From NCBI GenBank assembly GCA_947489425.1, contig CANLDL010000004.1, forward strand, positions 248,001-312,000: DNA of 64,000 nt. Reading direction: 5' to 3'. The translations under genes were made by a program, and so were the position numbers. The stretch comes from an uncultured Pseudomonadales bacterium (GTDB lineage: Bacteria > Pseudomonadota > Gammaproteobacteria > Pseudomonadales > Cellvibrionaceae). How positions within the stretch are numbered: the first letter of the stretch is position 1; each line of letters starts with the position of its first letter. Below are positions 28,211 to 38,632 of the stretch, piece after piece. The notes under the pieces were generated by a model. The model worked only from the letters and a program-made list of their open reading frames with translations, was not told the DNA's origin and did not search any database.

Positions 28211-28897
28211 ATGAAAAAAAGTGTAATAACAAATAGTAATTTTATTGCTGCATTAGCATTTGTCGGCATTCAAGCAGTGTCCATCTCTTCTGCTCATGCA
28301 GGTTGGTATACAGAAAGTTCTATTTTTCAATCGGATGTTGATGATACTTCATTGACAAGCGACGGTCGTGATGTAGAGGCAGAGCTTGATGAGGAGATAG
28401 GTTTCTCTACTGCGGTTGGTTATAAGTTTAAAGGACATTCTTTAGGTGCGGTTCGCGTTGATTTAGAGTATCTCAATACTGATAATGACAACGAAGAAAT
28501 TAATTTTAATGGTAATATATTTAATGGTAGCGCCGTTGGTGGTAGCTTAGAAACCGAAGCTCTATTTTTAAATGTCATACAAGAATTCAACACAGGTTCT
28601 CCATATATTCCTTATGTGGGTGTAGGTGTTGGTCTTGTCAATGTAGACAGTGATCTTAGGTATGGTCCCGTTGCTAATATTAGTGACGATGATACTGTCT
28701 TTGGTTATAACTTTGTTGTTGGGCTTGATGTAAAGCTTAGTAAGAAATTTACAGGCTTTATTGAATACAGATATTTAGAAACTAACGATGTTGATTTAGA
28801 TCGATTAGGCGGTGGTCCTGGTGGTCTTGCAGTAACGTCGCAAAGCGGTGATATTCAAATTGATACTATTGGTGTTGGTCTACGCTACTCTTTCTAA
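28211..28897 (+). CDS. Small outer-membrane beta-barrel protein
   Basis: This 228-residue protein has a signal peptide (cleavage near SSAHA, about residue 31). The remainder consists of alternating amphipathic strands (YKFKGHSLGAVRVDLEYLN, YIPYVGVGVGLVNV, KFTGFIEYRYLE), and the C-terminal residue is Phe in GLRYSF, the BAM recognition signal. This fits the OmpA/OmpW-like eight-strand barrel group. Its ligand, if any, is unknown. It is a single-gene unit closed by the terminator at 28921-28957. Confidence 0.82.
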   Translation: MKKSVITNSNFIAALAFVGIQAVSISSAHAGWYTESSIFQSDVDDTSLTSDGRDVEAELDEEIGFSTAVGYKFKGHSLGAVRVDLEYLNTDNDNEEINFNGNIFNGSAVGGSLETEALFLNVIQEFNTGSPYIPYVGVGVGLVNVDSDLRYGPVANISDDDTVFGYNFVVGLDVKLSKKFTGFIEYRYLETNDVDLDRLGGGPGGLAVTSQSGDIQIDTIGVGLRYSF

Positions 28898-28920
28898 GCT
28901 AAAGTATTTGCTAATCAAGT

Positions 28921-28957
28921 AAATAAGCAACTCGCCATAAAGGTGAGTTGCTTATTT
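28921..28957. terminator. Bidirectional terminator
   Basis: A 16-bp stem (28921-28936 with 28942-28957, one G-T pair) around a five-base loop has A-rich and T-rich ends, so it can work on both strands. It overlaps the stop codon of the minus-strand ABC-F gene. Confidence 0.85.
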
Positions 28958-30868
28958 CATTGTTTGTATGTTTTCTAACTCTTCTTGCGAACTCATCCAT
29001 TGCTCTTCTAGCTCTTCAATAATTACGCTTAGCTTTCCTTGTTGTTGTAGTAATTCTTTCAAATACTCTTTTTGGTCATCAAGATATACGGCTTCATCGC
29101 TTAATTTTTCTTGTATAACTTTTAGTGCCTGCTGTTGCTTCTCCATTTCTCGTTCTGTTTTTTTAATAATATTATTCAAAGGTTTTAGTTTTTCACGCTT
29201 GGCAGCCTCTTGCTGACGGAGTAATTTCTTGTTGGCTCTATCGTCGCCACTATCTACAGATGTTAATTTTGTTGTTTCATCAGTTTTTGATTTTTGTAGT
29301 GACTCCTTTAGCCATTGTTGATAGTCGTTTAAGTCACCATCAAATAGACGTAATCGGTGATTGGCAACAAGATAGAATTGGTCGACTGTATTTTTGAGTA
29401 AATGTCTATCATGCGAGATGATTATCAGAGCACCTTTGTAGAGTTGTAGTGCTAGTGTGAGTGCGTGGCGCATTTCTAAGTCGAGGTGGTTAGTTGGCTC
29501 GTCTAAAATCAATAGGTTAGGTTTTTGCCAAACAATCAGTGCGAGTGCTAGCCGTGCTTTTTCGCCGCCAGAAAATGGCCTAATAGGGTCTAGTGCTTTA
29601 TCGGCATGGAAGTTAAAGCTACCCAGGAAATTGCGAATGGCTTGCTCCGATACCATTGGTGATAAACGCTGAATATGCAGTAAGGCGCTGGCGTCTAAGT
29701 CTAAAAATTCTAGTTGGTGTTGAGCAAAATAACCAATATTTAAGTGCTCACTATTATTGTGTGTACCTTGTAATAAAGGAAGATCGCCAACTAATGTTTT
29801 TACCAGTGTCGATTTCCCGGCACCGTTATAACCTAATAAACCAATACGTGTATCCGAGCGCAGTGTGAGTTCGGTTTTTTCTATGATGGGCGATTCGCAA
29901 CTGTAGCCAATAGCTGCTTTTTCAAGGCTCAATAATGGGTCCGATGTTTTATCTGCTTCGCTGAAGCGAAAGCTAAATGGCGAGTCTACATGCGCAGGAG
30001 CTATTTTCTCCATGCGCTCTAGCTCTTTTAGGCGGCTTTGCGCTTGTCGTGCTTTAGTCGCTTTGGCTTTAAAGCGGTTAACAAACTGTGTGATTTCCCC
30101 AATGCGTTGTTGTTGCTTTTCGAAGTTGGCTTGCTGCTGTGCCAAATTCATAGCGCGTTGAGTTTCAAAGGACGAATAGTTACCTGTATATGAGATAATT
30201 TTTTTGTGCTCTATATGTAAAATTTGCCCTGCAATAGCATCAATAAAGTCACGGTCGTGAGAGATAAACAAAATAGTGCCTTTATAGGCCTTTAACCATT
30301 GTTCTAACCATAAAGTTGCATCTATATCTAAATGGTTAGTGGGTTCATCGAGCAGTAATAAATCTGATGGGCACATAAGTGCCTGTGCAAGGTTTAAGCG
30401 AATGCGCCAGCCCCCAGAAAAATCACTGACAGGCTTTAACATGTCGGCCTGTTTAAAGCCAAGGCCGTGCAATAGTTGTTCTGCTCGATTCTTGGCTGTA
30501 TAGCCATCCACGGCTTCAAAGTCGGCATAAGCTTGTGTGAGTGCCGTATGTTCATCATTTGCTTGGGATTGATCAATTTTAGCTTCGATAGCACGCAACC
30601 GCTGATCACCATCTAAAACATAGTCGAGTGCTGATCGGTGATTTTCATCGACTTCTTGTGCCATATATGACACACGCCATTGCTTTGGAATAAATATATT
30701 GCCGGTATCTAGGCTGATATGTCCTAGCAATAACTTAAACAGGCTGGATTTTCCACAACCATTGGCACCAATAATTGCAGCGCAATGGCTAGGTTGAATA
30801 GTTGCGGAGGTATTATCGAGTAGATGTTGTGGGCCGCGTTGAAGGCTAATATCTTGTAAATTAATCAT
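28952..30868 (-). CDS. yheS: ABC-F family ATPase, YheS-like
   Basis: This soluble protein has two ATP-binding cassettes and no membrane domain, and acts on ribosomes. Cassette 1 (GANGCGKSS, LLLLDEPTNHLD) and cassette 2 (GYNGAGKST, LLILDEPTNHLD) are joined by the linker with RFKAKATKARQAQSRLKELERME. A Lys/Glu/Gln-rich coiled-coil C-terminus follows. The whole resembles E. coli YheS. I use ATG 30868, which gives the conserved MINLQDISL start. An ATG at 30889 would add seven residues, and neither has a strong ribosome binding site. Confidence 0.9.
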   Translation of the reverse strand: MINLQDISLQRGPQHLLDNTSATIQPSHCAAIIGANGCGKSSLFKLLLGHISLDTGNIFIPKQWRVSYMAQEVDENHRSALDYVLDGDQRLRAIEAKIDQSQANDEHTALTQAYADFEAVDGYTAKNRAEQLLHGLGFKQADMLKPVSDFSGGWRIRLNLAQALMCPSDLLLLDEPTNHLDIDATLWLEQWLKAYKGTILFISHDRDFIDAIAGQILHIEHKKIISYTGNYSSFETQRAMNLAQQQANFEKQQQRIGEITQFVNRFKAKATKARQAQSRLKELERMEKIAPAHVDSPFSFRFSEADKTSDPLLSLEKAAIGYSCESPIIEKTELTLRSDTRIGLLGYNGAGKSTLVKTLVGDLPLLQGTHNNSEHLNIGYFAQHQLEFLDLDASALLHIQRLSPMVSEQAIRNFLGSFNFHADKALDPIRPFSGGEKARLALALIVWQKPNLLILDEPTNHLDLEMRHALTLALQLYKGALIIISHDRHLLKNTVDQFYLVANHRLRLFDGDLNDYQQWLKESLQKSKTDETTKLTSVDSGDDRANKKLLRQQEAAKREKLKPLNNIIKKTEREMEKQQQALKVIQEKLSDEAVYLDDQKEYLKELLQQQGKLSVIIEELEEQWMSSQEELENIQTMK

Positions 30869-30949
30869 GCGCGCGATTATAGCAAGCATGACTTATCTTT
30901 TTGTATGAGCTTACAAAAAATAATAAGCCGTAATCAGATTCTCTTTAAA

Positions 30950-31133
30950 TTACCCTTTTAGGCTGGTGGTTAAATGATTACTGAGATTGTTCAAATTTGC
31001 AGCAATTTCAGAAAGTGCATTAGCACTGTCTAAGGATTTTTGGGCCATCACTTGTGTTTCAGACATGTTTTGTTCTACTTCTAACATTCGTTGTCGTTGT
31101 AGACCGGTAGTTTCTGCCGTATCTTTATTTTTT
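30950..31133 (-). pseudogene. Out-of-frame C-terminal end of the chemoreceptor gene
   Basis: After the A6 run (T6 on the plus strand, 31128-31133) the neighbouring frame encodes about 60 more residues that continue a chemoreceptor helix, with segments such as [23 protein letters not shown] and LNNLSNHLTTSLKG, ending at the stop at 30950-30952. Adding one A to the run would restore a 533-residue protein. Either the gene is frameshifted, the homopolymer is phase-variable, or the base call is wrong. Confidence 0.75.
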
Positions 31134-32550
31134 CACTAACGATAGCGATTGATGTATTGACGGCTTTAATCATGTCGTCAACTTCTGATACGGCAGACTG
31201 GTTCTGGTGAGCGAGGGTTTTACTTTTCTCAATGGCACTAGCGGCCTCGTTGGTGCCTGTTTGTATATTAGCAATAATCCCTTGAATATTTTGTGTGGAT
31301 TCTTGTGTTTTGGTCGCCAAATTTCTCACTTCGTCAGCAACTACGGAGAAACCACGCCCATGCTCTCCGGCCCTTGCTGCCTCAATAGCTGCGTTTAATG
31401 CGAGTAAGTTAGTTTGTTCTGCAATACTTGTGATAACTTGTAAAACCTCATCAATCAGTTGACTATCCTGTTCAAGTTTACTGATATTATCGTATACCTT
31501 ATTAACTTGGGCTACAGAGTTCTCGGTGGTGCTGAGAGATAAGCTAACTTGCTGTGTTATATCAGCGGCTGCGCTTGATGCTTCTTGAGCGCTTTCTAAT
31601 GCGGCTTCTGTTTGATTATCCATATCTTGTAGTTCTTGCGAACTTGTATGTATTTTGTCATTGATTTCTTGGATAGTACTTTTTTGTTTTTCAAGTTCCT
31701 CATTAACAGTTTTAGATATATCGGTGAGGTTAGATGATCCACTCGCTAGCTCATTAACAGCTGATTGAATATTGTTTTTGATCGCTTCTCTTTGTTTGTC
31801 ATTTTTACGAAATACTTCTAGATTTTTCGCCATCTGACCAATTTCGTTTTTCTGTTGTTGAAATGGAACACTTATATCATTTGATCCTTGGGCCAATTTT
31901 TCCATTAAGTGATTTAATGTTTTAATAGGCTTGGTGATGGTTGAGGCCAGTAAAGCGGATATCAGCAAAGTGAATAACGTGATAGCGCCTGCAATAATCA
32001 TAATGGTTGATAAATTTTCCTGCTGCTGTTTTCTTATATGAGAGGACTTTTCCTTTGATTTTGCAACAATATTATCGACGAGGGTATTCAGTTTGACTTC
32101 AAGTTCTTGAGTAATTCTATTCATTTCTATATCGGAAGGAATAGACTGGTTAGTACTACTAGCCAACAGTAATAGTGTCTTTGCTTTCCAGGTATCACCA
32201 AGCTCCATAGACTTTTTGATATTTATATATTCCTCTGAGCCTTCAGAGTATAAGCCAAGGACTTTTGTTATTTTTGTATAAAATAGATCAAAGTATTGAT
32301 TGAACTTCCCCTTGACGACGTCTTCATCGGGAACTTCGGACATTAACAATACCGAAGCGCTAAAGTCTCTAGCGTTTCTAAAAGCATCCCAAGAGCCTCT
32401 GATAGTGTCAATAGAGGTCAATTGTATCTTGTTACTTTCTATTATTTCGATATTGGAGTCGCTAAATTTCTTAACAGAAAATAAAATAGTGGCGTCATAA
32501 ATAGCAATAAAAAACAAAAAGCTTAATACTAATTTGGTGATTATTTTCAT
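31081..32550 (-). CDS. Methyl-accepting chemotaxis protein, frameshifted near the 3' end
   Basis: This chemoreceptor has TM1 at about residues 7-25, a periplasmic helical domain, TM2 at about 182-205, HAMP, and a signalling domain containing [27 protein letters not shown] tip residues. The frame as given ends after 489 residues in a non-conserved tail ([14 protein letters not shown]). The natural continuation is one base out of frame past an A6 run at 31128-31133, and would extend the protein to 533 residues. The gene starts seven bases after a cytochrome c peroxidase gene, so the two form an operon. The signalling tip is intact, but the returning C-terminal helix is shortened. Confidence 0.85.
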   Translation of the reverse strand: MKIITKLVLSFLFFIAIYDATILFSVKKFSDSNIEIIESNKIQLTSIDTIRGSWDAFRNARDFSASVLLMSEVPDEDVVKGKFNQYFDLFYTKITKVLGLYSEGSEEYINIKKSMELGDTWKAKTLLLLASSTNQSIPSDIEMNRITQELEVKLNTLVDNIVAKSKEKSSHIRKQQQENLSTIMIIAGAITLFTLLISALLASTITKPIKTLNHLMEKLAQGSNDISVPFQQQKNEIGQMAKNLEVFRKNDKQREAIKNNIQSAVNELASGSSNLTDISKTVNEELEKQKSTIQEINDKIHTSSQELQDMDNQTEAALESAQEASSAAADITQQVSLSLSTTENSVAQVNKVYDNISKLEQDSQLIDEVLQVITSIAEQTNLLALNAAIEAARAGEHGRGFSVVADEVRNLATKTQESTQNIQGIIANIQTGTNEAASAIEKSKTLAHQNQSAVSEVDDMIKAVNTSIAIVSEKIKIRQKLPVYNDNEC

Positions 32551-32557
32551 GAAAGGC

Positions 32558-33550
32558 CTATAGCGGTAGCGTAGGAAGTGACATTGGTTTGTCCTTTCCT
32601 TGCAGTGTTTCTAGAAATTCGGTCAATTGAGATATCTCTTGTTTGCTTAGTGGTACAGGGTGCATTTTGTCCGAGAGCGAAGGTCTTCGGATACCACCAG
32701 CTACATAGTGCATAATAATACCGTGTAGTGTTTCTATACTGCCGTTATGCGTATAGGGTGAGCGCTGGGTAATATTGCGTAGCCCTGGTGTTTTAAAAGC
32801 AAACATGTTTTTAGTGGAGCTGTTATCAATTTGATAACGACCTAAGTCTTCTGTATCCAAGCCGATGTCGTGAAACTCATTGTCGGTAAAATTCCAGCCA
32901 CTGTGGCAGTCTGCGCACTTACCTTGTTTATTGAAAACGATAAAGCCTTTTTTGGCATCCTCAGAGATCGCTGATTCGTCTCCATTTATCCATTCGTCAA
33001 AAGGGGATAATCCAGAGACTACCGTTCTTTCAAATGTCGCAATTGCCTTGGCAATATTGTCTGCCGACACTTCATCATTGAATACTTTTTTAAATAATTG
33101 TTTGTAACCTTCAATGTTTTTAAGTCGTTTTTCTAAAACTTCTAATTGCATACCCATTTCAACATCTGCTTGTATGGGGCCCAAAGCTTGTTCTTCTAAT
33201 GTTTTGGCTCGACCATCCCAAAAAAAGCTGGTGCCCCATGCCATATTCAATGAAGTAGGGCTATGTCTGCCGAGCAATGTGTTTTCACTTCCAACGGATT
33301 TTGGTAAGGCTCCCTCCCAGCCAAAAGAAGGGTTATGGCATGATGCGCAGCTGAGGTTTTGATTTTTACTGAGCCTGGGGTCAAAAAAAAGCATTTTCCC
33401 TAACGCCGCTTTAACAGCACTATAAGGATTATCCTCAGGGAAAGGTATGGTATCTGGGCGCTTATAAGCTTCTTTCAGTGCGGCTAACTCGTCAGCTATA
33501 CCAACATTTGCCAGCAGCAACAATAGCGTTGATACTATGGTCTTAAACAT
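32558..33550 (-). CDS. Di-heme cytochrome c peroxidase family protein
   Basis: This periplasmic di-heme protein of the CcpA/MauG superfamily probably reduces hydrogen peroxide with electrons from cytochrome c. The 330-residue protein has a signal peptide (cleavage near residue 19, GIA-DE) and two heme c sites: C68-x-x-C71-H72 and C212-x-x-C215-H216. Conserved segments include [19 protein letters not shown] and a TPGLRNI near residue 253. No FNR/ANR box was seen upstream. The next gene in the operon is a chemoreceptor. Confidence 0.87.
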   Translation of the reverse strand: MFKTIVSTLLLLLANVGIADELAALKEAYKRPDTIPFPEDNPYSAVKAALGKMLFFDPRLSKNQNLSCASCHNPSFGWEGALPKSVGSENTLLGRHSPTSLNMAWGTSFFWDGRAKTLEEQALGPIQADVEMGMQLEVLEKRLKNIEGYKQLFKKVFNDEVSADNIAKAIATFERTVVSGLSPFDEWINGDESAISEDAKKGFIVFNKQGKCADCHSGWNFTDNEFHDIGLDTEDLGRYQIDNSSTKNMFAFKTPGLRNITQRSPYTHNGSIETLHGIIMHYVAGGIRRPSLSDKMHPVPLSKQEISQLTEFLETLQGKDKPMSLPTLPL

Positions 33551-33858
33551 TTTATTCCATATCCTATGAGTGATTAAATATAGATGACTCTATTAATAAC
33601 ACTAATAAGGGAATAGTGCAGTGTCAAAAAAAGGAGAGAGTGTTTGTCAAAAATATGTATTTACTGGTGTTTTTATATCTATTGGGAGTAAGTTAGCGCT
33701 TTTTAAGGTCTTTTTACTCATGGTAATGACTACTATTTTGTTTCTTTTTTTAACTGTGGAAGTAGTTATTATAAAAACATAGGGCAGAAGGTATTTGAAA
33801 GTTTAAATGTTTGGAAAAACGAATCTTGTTTATACGATAAAAGCGTGAAGGTATATTG
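33551..33858. other. Divergent intergenic region, no gene seen
   Basis: These 308 AT-rich bases lie between the divergent peroxidase and DUF924 genes and must contain both promoters. I searched by eye for an FNR/ANR-type palindrome and saw none. Confidence 0.5.
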
Positions 33859-34407
33859 ATGAGCGAAATTATGTTGACGTCAGTACTCGATTTTTGGTTT
33901 AAAGAGATTGATCAAAAGCAATGGTGGGTTAAAGACGCTGCTTTTGATGAGCTCATAAAGACTCGCTTTAGCCGTGTGCATCAATGTGCAAATGCGGGTG
34001 AATTATATACATGGAGAACTTCAGCAAAAGGACGTCTTGCAGAGATTATTATATTAGATCAGTTCTCGCGTAATATGTTTAGGGGTAAAGCGGCATCATT
34101 TTTATCAGACTCTCTTGCTTTAGTGCTAGCTCAAGAGGCTGTCGCACTGAATATTGACAGTGAGTTAGCAGAGCAAGAGCGTGCTTTTTTATATATGCCT
34201 TTTATGCATAGCGAGTCTAGGCTAATTCATGAATTCGCAGAGCCACTATTTAAGAATAACACTAATGAATCTAGCTATCGATTTGAACTGCGACATAAAG
34301 ACATTATCGATAGGTTTGGCCGCTATCCACATAGAAATAGTATTCTTGGGCGGGAATCGAGCCCGGAGGAGTTAGCATTTTTAGAACAACCGGGCTCTGC
34401 ATTTTAA
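33859..34407 (+). CDS. DUF924 family protein
   Basis: This 182-residue soluble helical protein belongs to DUF924. It starts with VLDFWFKE and has the block RLAEIIILDQFSRNMFRG near residues 52-70, then LYMPFMHSE and a late RFGRYPHRN. The fold is TPR-like and its function is unknown. ATG 33859 has GAAGG seven bases upstream and is preferred to the overlapping TTG 33856. It stands alone, convergent with the ABC transporter genes. Confidence 0.85.
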   Translation: MSEIMLTSVLDFWFKEIDQKQWWVKDAAFDELIKTRFSRVHQCANAGELYTWRTSAKGRLAEIIILDQFSRNMFRGKAASFLSDSLALVLAQEAVALNIDSELAEQERAFLYMPFMHSESRLIHEFAEPLFKNNTNESSYRFELRHKDIIDRFGRYPHRNSILGRESSPEELAFLEQPGSAF

Positions 34408-34435
34408 TAAATTATTAAACCTTTAGGGTGAAAAG

Positions 34436-35197
34436 TCACTTGCGTAATTGATAACCTGTCTTAAATATTCGCCAAACAATAAACGAAGCCAGACATAAAA
34501 AGAATAAGGTCATCGCGATACTAATGCCGACATTGACATCGGCAACGCCATAAAAGCTCCAACGGAATCCGCTAATTAAATAAACAACAGGGTTGAATAG
34601 GGTAACGCTTTGCCAAAAACTCGGTAGCATATTAATAGAGTAAAAACTTCCACCTAAAAACACTAAAGGGGTGACGACTAGTGATGGAATAAGTTGTAGT
34701 TTCTCAAAGTTATCTGCCCATATACCAATAATAAAACCAAGCAGGCTAAAGGTAATGCAGGTCATCACTAAAAAAAACAACATGGCGAGGGGATGCGCTA
34801 TTTGTAGTGGTACAAATAGGCCGGCTGTTGCCAGGATAATAATGCCTACCAAGAGTGATTTAGAGGTGGCTGCCCCGACATAACCCAGGACAATCTCTCG
34901 TGAGGAAACCGGTGCTGATAGTACCTCATAGATAGTGCCAGAAAATTTGGGGAAGAAAATACCAAAAGATGCATTAGCAATACTTTGCGTAAGCAAGGAC
35001 AGCATTAGTAACCCTGGCACAATAAAGGAGCCATAAGGTATTCCATCTATCTCATCGATGCGTGAGCCTATAGCGGAGCCAAAGACAATAAAGTACAAGG
35101 ATGTAGAGATAATAGGGGCAACAATACTTTGTAATAGTGTTCGCCAAGTTCGAGCCATCTCAAATGTATAAATGGCCTTGATTGCATAGTAATTCAT
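34436..35197 (-). CDS. ABC-2 type transporter permease
   Basis: This 253-residue membrane subunit has about six helices and the ABC-2 signature around [19 protein letters not shown]. It overlaps the upstream ATPase gene by four bases (ATGA), so the two are translationally coupled. It is distantly similar to the YadH-like permease at 17668. The exported substrate is unknown. Confidence 0.9.
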   Translation of the reverse strand: MNYYAIKAIYTFEMARTWRTLLQSIVAPIISTSLYFIVFGSAIGSRIDEIDGIPYGSFIVPGLLMLSLLTQSIANASFGIFFPKFSGTIYEVLSAPVSSREIVLGYVGAATSKSLLVGIIILATAGLFVPLQIAHPLAMLFFLVMTCITFSLLGFIIGIWADNFEKLQLIPSLVVTPLVFLGGSFYSINMLPSFWQSVTLFNPVVYLISGFRWSFYGVADVNVGISIAMTLFFLCLASFIVWRIFKTGYQLRK

Positions 35198-36204
35198 TGC
35201 TGTTCCTGTAGCGTTTTTTTCTGATGTTTGCTCATATAGTTACTGTTGGTTTTGCTGTTTGCGACCAACTCAACAAAAATTTCTTCTAGAGAACTTTGCT
35301 TAGTATCAATATCATTAAAGTGAATGTTGTTGCTACTGAGTTTATCGATGAGTGTGGCTATATTTGAGGACGGATCATTGTTATTAACGCTAGGTGTTAT
35401 AGTAGTCGTAGTGTTAAAGGTATAACTGAGTTCTCGTCCATCTTGTGATAATTCTAATTCATACTGATTGAGATCCTCTGGTATGGCATCTAGCTTATTT
35501 TGAAGTTTTAGAGTGATACATTTTTTACCCAACTGTTTAATGAGTATGTCTTTTTCTTCGACCAAAATAATTTCCCCATTGCTTATTATGCCAATTCTAT
35601 CCGCAATTTCTTCGGCCTCTTCTATATAGTGTGTCGTTAAAATAATCGTCACACCAGAGTCTCGCAGCCTATTGATAACACGCCACATATCTTTTCTAAG
35701 TTCTACATCAACGCCTGCGGTTGGCTCGTCCAGAAAGAGTATTTCGGGCTCATGTGAGAGGGCTTTGGCAATCAGTACCCTACGTTTCATGCCGCCAGAT
35801 AGCGTCATCATCATATTGTCTTTCTTGTCCCATAAAGAAAGATCCCTTAAGATTTTTTCTATCACTGAAGGATTGGGCTCTTTGCCAAAAAGCCCACGGC
35901 TAAAAGTGACGGTGTTCCAAACCGTAGAAAATGCATCCGAGGTCAGTTCCTGTGGCACTAGCCCTATTTTACCTCGGGTTTTGCGGTACTCTGTTTGTGT
36001 ATCAAAACCATCAACTATAATGGCGCCTGAAGAGGCATTAACGATACCGCAAATAATCGATATCAGAGTTGTTTTTCCTGCGCCATTTGGGCCAAGCAAA
36101 GCAATAATCTCACCACGATTAATATCGAGGTTAATATTACTGAGCGCTTGGAAACCAGAATCATATATTTTGTTGAGATTGCTGATAGAAACAACAGGTG
36201 GCAT
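35194..36204 (-). CDS. ABC transporter ATP-binding protein
   Basis: This nucleotide-binding subunit of an ABC-2 exporter has Walker [10 protein letters not shown], signature LSGGMKRR, Walker [11 protein letters not shown] and H-loop [11 protein letters not shown]-terminal regulatory region of about 110 residues includes a Ser/Asn/Thr-rich insert. It is similar in layout to the YadG-like protein at 16741 but more divergent in the C-terminus. I use ATG 36204; an upstream TTG at 36216 would add four residues. Its stop overlaps the permease start. Confidence 0.9.
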   Translation of the reverse strand: MPPVVSISNLNKIYDSGFQALSNINLDINRGEIIALLGPNGAGKTTLISIICGIVNASSGAIIVDGFDTQTEYRKTRGKIGLVPQELTSDAFSTVWNTVTFSRGLFGKEPNPSVIEKILRDLSLWDKKDNMMMTLSGGMKRRVLIAKALSHEPEILFLDEPTAGVDVELRKDMWRVINRLRDSGVTIILTTHYIEEAEEIADRIGIISNGEIILVEEKDILIKQLGKKCITLKLQNKLDAIPEDLNQYELELSQDGRELSYTFNTTTTITPSVNNNDPSSNIATLIDKLSSNNIHFNDIDTKQSSLEEIFVELVANSKTNSNYMSKHQKKTLQEQQ

Positions 36205-36335
36205 GATTAAATCCAATGGTAATGAGTAGTCATAGAAAGTGGTTTAAATAAAAAGTTGCTCTACTTATACGATAGTTTTGCACGCATTGTTTTTTCTTAA
36301 TAGATTTTAAGAAAAACTCGTTGGGAGAGTGCAAT

Positions 36336-36794
36336 CTAAGATATTCGGCGAGATAAGAATAAGCCAATAATCATAAGTAAAATGCCGAGTACTCTCATGC
36401 CTGATAAGGGTGTCACTTGGGCATTGAATAAGCCAAAATGGTCGATAACAGAGGCTGAGATAATCTGACCGAGTAAAACAAAGAAAATAGCATTGCCTAC
36501 CCCAAATCGTGGAATTAGCCAGGTGACTGAAAGTACATAAAACACAACAAAGATGCCGCTAAAGTATAAATAGAAGGGCGCTTTAGAAAATAAGGATCCG
36601 GTACCACTGTTACTGGGCAAGCCGCTAAAAAATAATGCCACTAGGCTAAAAACAAAAGCACCTAAGAACAAAATAGCGGTCGCAGCGGTAGTGGAGCCTA
36701 AACGACTATCCAGTGAGCCATTCATACTTGCCATAATGGGAATGCCAATGCCGGCGATTAGTGCGAGTAATAAATAATAAACATTGTTCGACAT
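36336..36794 (-). CDS. DMT-superfamily membrane protein (DUF606/YdcZ-like)
   Basis: This 152-residue integral membrane protein has five hydrophobic segments. The N-terminal helix with IAGIGIPIMASMNGSL matches the DUF606 (YdcZ) family, which are half-sized relatives of drug/metabolite transporters and probably work as dimers. Its substrate is unknown. It is separate from the ABC genes (about 130 bases) and lies 51 bases after the dbpA stop-side region on the same strand order. Confidence 0.78.
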   Translation of the reverse strand: MSNNVYYLLLALIAGIGIPIMASMNGSLDSRLGSTTAATAILFLGAFVFSLVALFFSGLPSNSGTGSLFSKAPFYLYFSGIFVVFYVLSVTWLIPRFGVGNAIFFVLLGQIISASVIDHFGLFNAQVTPLSGMRVLGILLMIIGLFLSRRIS

Positions 36795-36845
36795 TTTATC
36801 TTCTCTGGGCTAAGCCGTTATAAGATGATGACTATTTTAGTGATG

Positions 36846-38234
36846 CTAGCCTCTTATTCTACGGACTCTAAAAGAACGGCCTTTTAGCTTCCCTGCTTCA
36901 ATTTTATGTAAGGCATCGCTCGCTATTTTGCGGCTAACAGCCACATAGGCGCAGTGATCAAAGATATTTATTTTACCCACTTGCTTGCCTTCTATACCGC
37001 CCTTACCCGTCAATGCACCTAATATATCACCTGGGCGCACTTTCTGTTTTTTGCCGCCATCTATTTGGAGGGTGACCATGGGTGGTTTATAGGCAGGCTC
37101 ATCAATTTCGGTGAGTGATGGTAAAGATTGGGTCGTTAATGTTTGACCCATATATTCCTCTAGTGCACGCAGCTTATAGCTTTCTTTCTCAAAAATCACT
37201 GTATAAGCTTTACCGCTATTGCCTGCACGTCCAGTGCGTCCAATACGGTGTGTATGTACCTCTAATTCGCGAGCGATTTGATAATTGATGACGGTATCGA
37301 GTGCATCAATATCTAAGCCTCTAGCTGCGACATCGGTCGCCACTAAAATAGAGGCACTTTTATTCGAAAAACGCACCAACACTTGGTCGCGCTGCTTTTG
37401 TTCAAGATCGCCGTGGAGGGCTAAGGCACTTAGGCCTGTATTGGCAAGCTCTGCGGCTATTTCTTGTGTCTCACGTTTAGTGTTGCAAAAAATTACCGCA
37501 GAGTTAGGTCGATTGCTTAGCAATATAGATTTAACCGCTGCTATGCGTGAATCAGTATTATCGAGCTTGTAAATAATCTGCTCAATACTGCTGCTGTCAT
37601 GTGTTGCCTCGACCTTGACGGTGGTGGGGTTGTGCATAATGCTATTGGCGATAGTATTGATCTCTGGTGGAAAGGTCGCGCTAAACAGTAATGTCTGATG
37701 CTTGGTGGGCACATGCTCTAATATAGCGTCTATGGAGGGTTTAAAGCCCATATCTAACATTCTATCAGCTTCATCAAATACTAGTGCGCTCAGGTCATTT
37801 AGTACCAAATTCCCTTTGCGTAAGTGTTCTTCTATTCGGCCTGGAGTACCTACGATAATATGAGCTCCGTGCTCTAGTGAACCAATTTGTGGCCCAAAAG
37901 GCATGCCGCCACACAGCGTAAGTACCTTAATGTTGTGGATGCCACGAGCTAGTTTACGAATCTCCTTGGCGACTTGATCAGCGAGCTCTCGCGTTGGGCA
38001 CAGTATCAAGTTTTGTACGCGATATTTTTTGACGTTTAAATGATGTAGCACACTTAAACCAAAGGCCGCTGTTTTTCCTGAGCCTGTTTTTGCTTGGGCA
38101 ATTACGTCTTTTTTCTCAAGTAATAGTGGCAGGCTTTTACGTTGTATCGGTGTCATTTCACAATAGCCTAGTGAGGCTAAGTTATTGATAAGGTCTTGGT
38201 GTAAAGGGAGAGATGAAAAATCGCTATGGTTCAA
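36846..38234 (-). CDS. dbpA: ATP-dependent RNA helicase DbpA
   Basis: DbpA is a DEAD-box helicase that acts in 50S assembly and is directed to 23S rRNA hairpin 92. The 462-residue protein has a full helicase core ([46 protein letters not shown]). The DbpA-type RNA-binding C-terminal domain occupies about residues 385-462, with VRPGDILGALTGKGGI and a final KLKGRSFRVRR. This domain separates it from RhlE at 21999. Confidence 0.93.
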   Translation of the reverse strand: MNHSDFSSLPLHQDLINNLASLGYCEMTPIQRKSLPLLLEKKDVIAQAKTGSGKTAAFGLSVLHHLNVKKYRVQNLILCPTRELADQVAKEIRKLARGIHNIKVLTLCGGMPFGPQIGSLEHGAHIIVGTPGRIEEHLRKGNLVLNDLSALVFDEADRMLDMGFKPSIDAILEHVPTKHQTLLFSATFPPEINTIANSIMHNPTTVKVEATHDSSSIEQIIYKLDNTDSRIAAVKSILLSNRPNSAVIFCNTKRETQEIAAELANTGLSALALHGDLEQKQRDQVLVRFSNKSASILVATDVAARGLDIDALDTVINYQIARELEVHTHRIGRTGRAGNSGKAYTVIFEKESYKLRALEEYMGQTLTTQSLPSLTEIDEPAYKPPMVTLQIDGGKKQKVRPGDILGALTGKGGIEGKQVGKINIFDHCAYVAVSRKIASDALHKIEAGKLKGRSFRVRRIRG

Positions 38235-38632
38235 GTGAAAATCCTAATAGGTAGGTAGTTAGAGCGCGCTCTATGGTAAAGCTTAGCGCGTTAAATTGGT
38301 GCGTGCGGCAGTGTAACATTTAGTGGTGAAGATGGCTGGTATATTGTGCATAAGTAGAACTTATTAAGAAGGATGCTATGGCTAATGTGCTTATAATTTT
38401 TTGCTTTTAATCGGTAAATTAAGCGCTAAAAGTATAAAAATAAGTATAATTTTCACTAATATGACTCTAAAATGCCCGCCTAGGATTAAAACAGTACTTG
38501 GTAGCCAAAAATACCCATTAATGAAATTAATGTATATATATTTCAGGTAAACCAACTATTCGTCGAGAGCAAATATACTATTAAAAGCAGCGCCAGTATA
38601 ACTGGTAGCGGTGATAATCTAAGAGGTGAGAT
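38235..38632. other. Divergent intergenic region, no gene seen
   Basis: These 398 bases lie between the divergent dbpA and ETF-QO genes. Both promoters are expected here. The sequence is AT-rich, no convincing open frame or hairpin stands out, and a good ribosome binding site (GAGGTGA) precedes the ETF-QO ATG. Confidence 0.5.

Noticed and set aside
35672..36229. Plus-strand open frame (185 codons) opposite the ABC ATPase gene
   Set aside because: Shadow of the ATPase; the minus-strand frame holds all ABC motifs.
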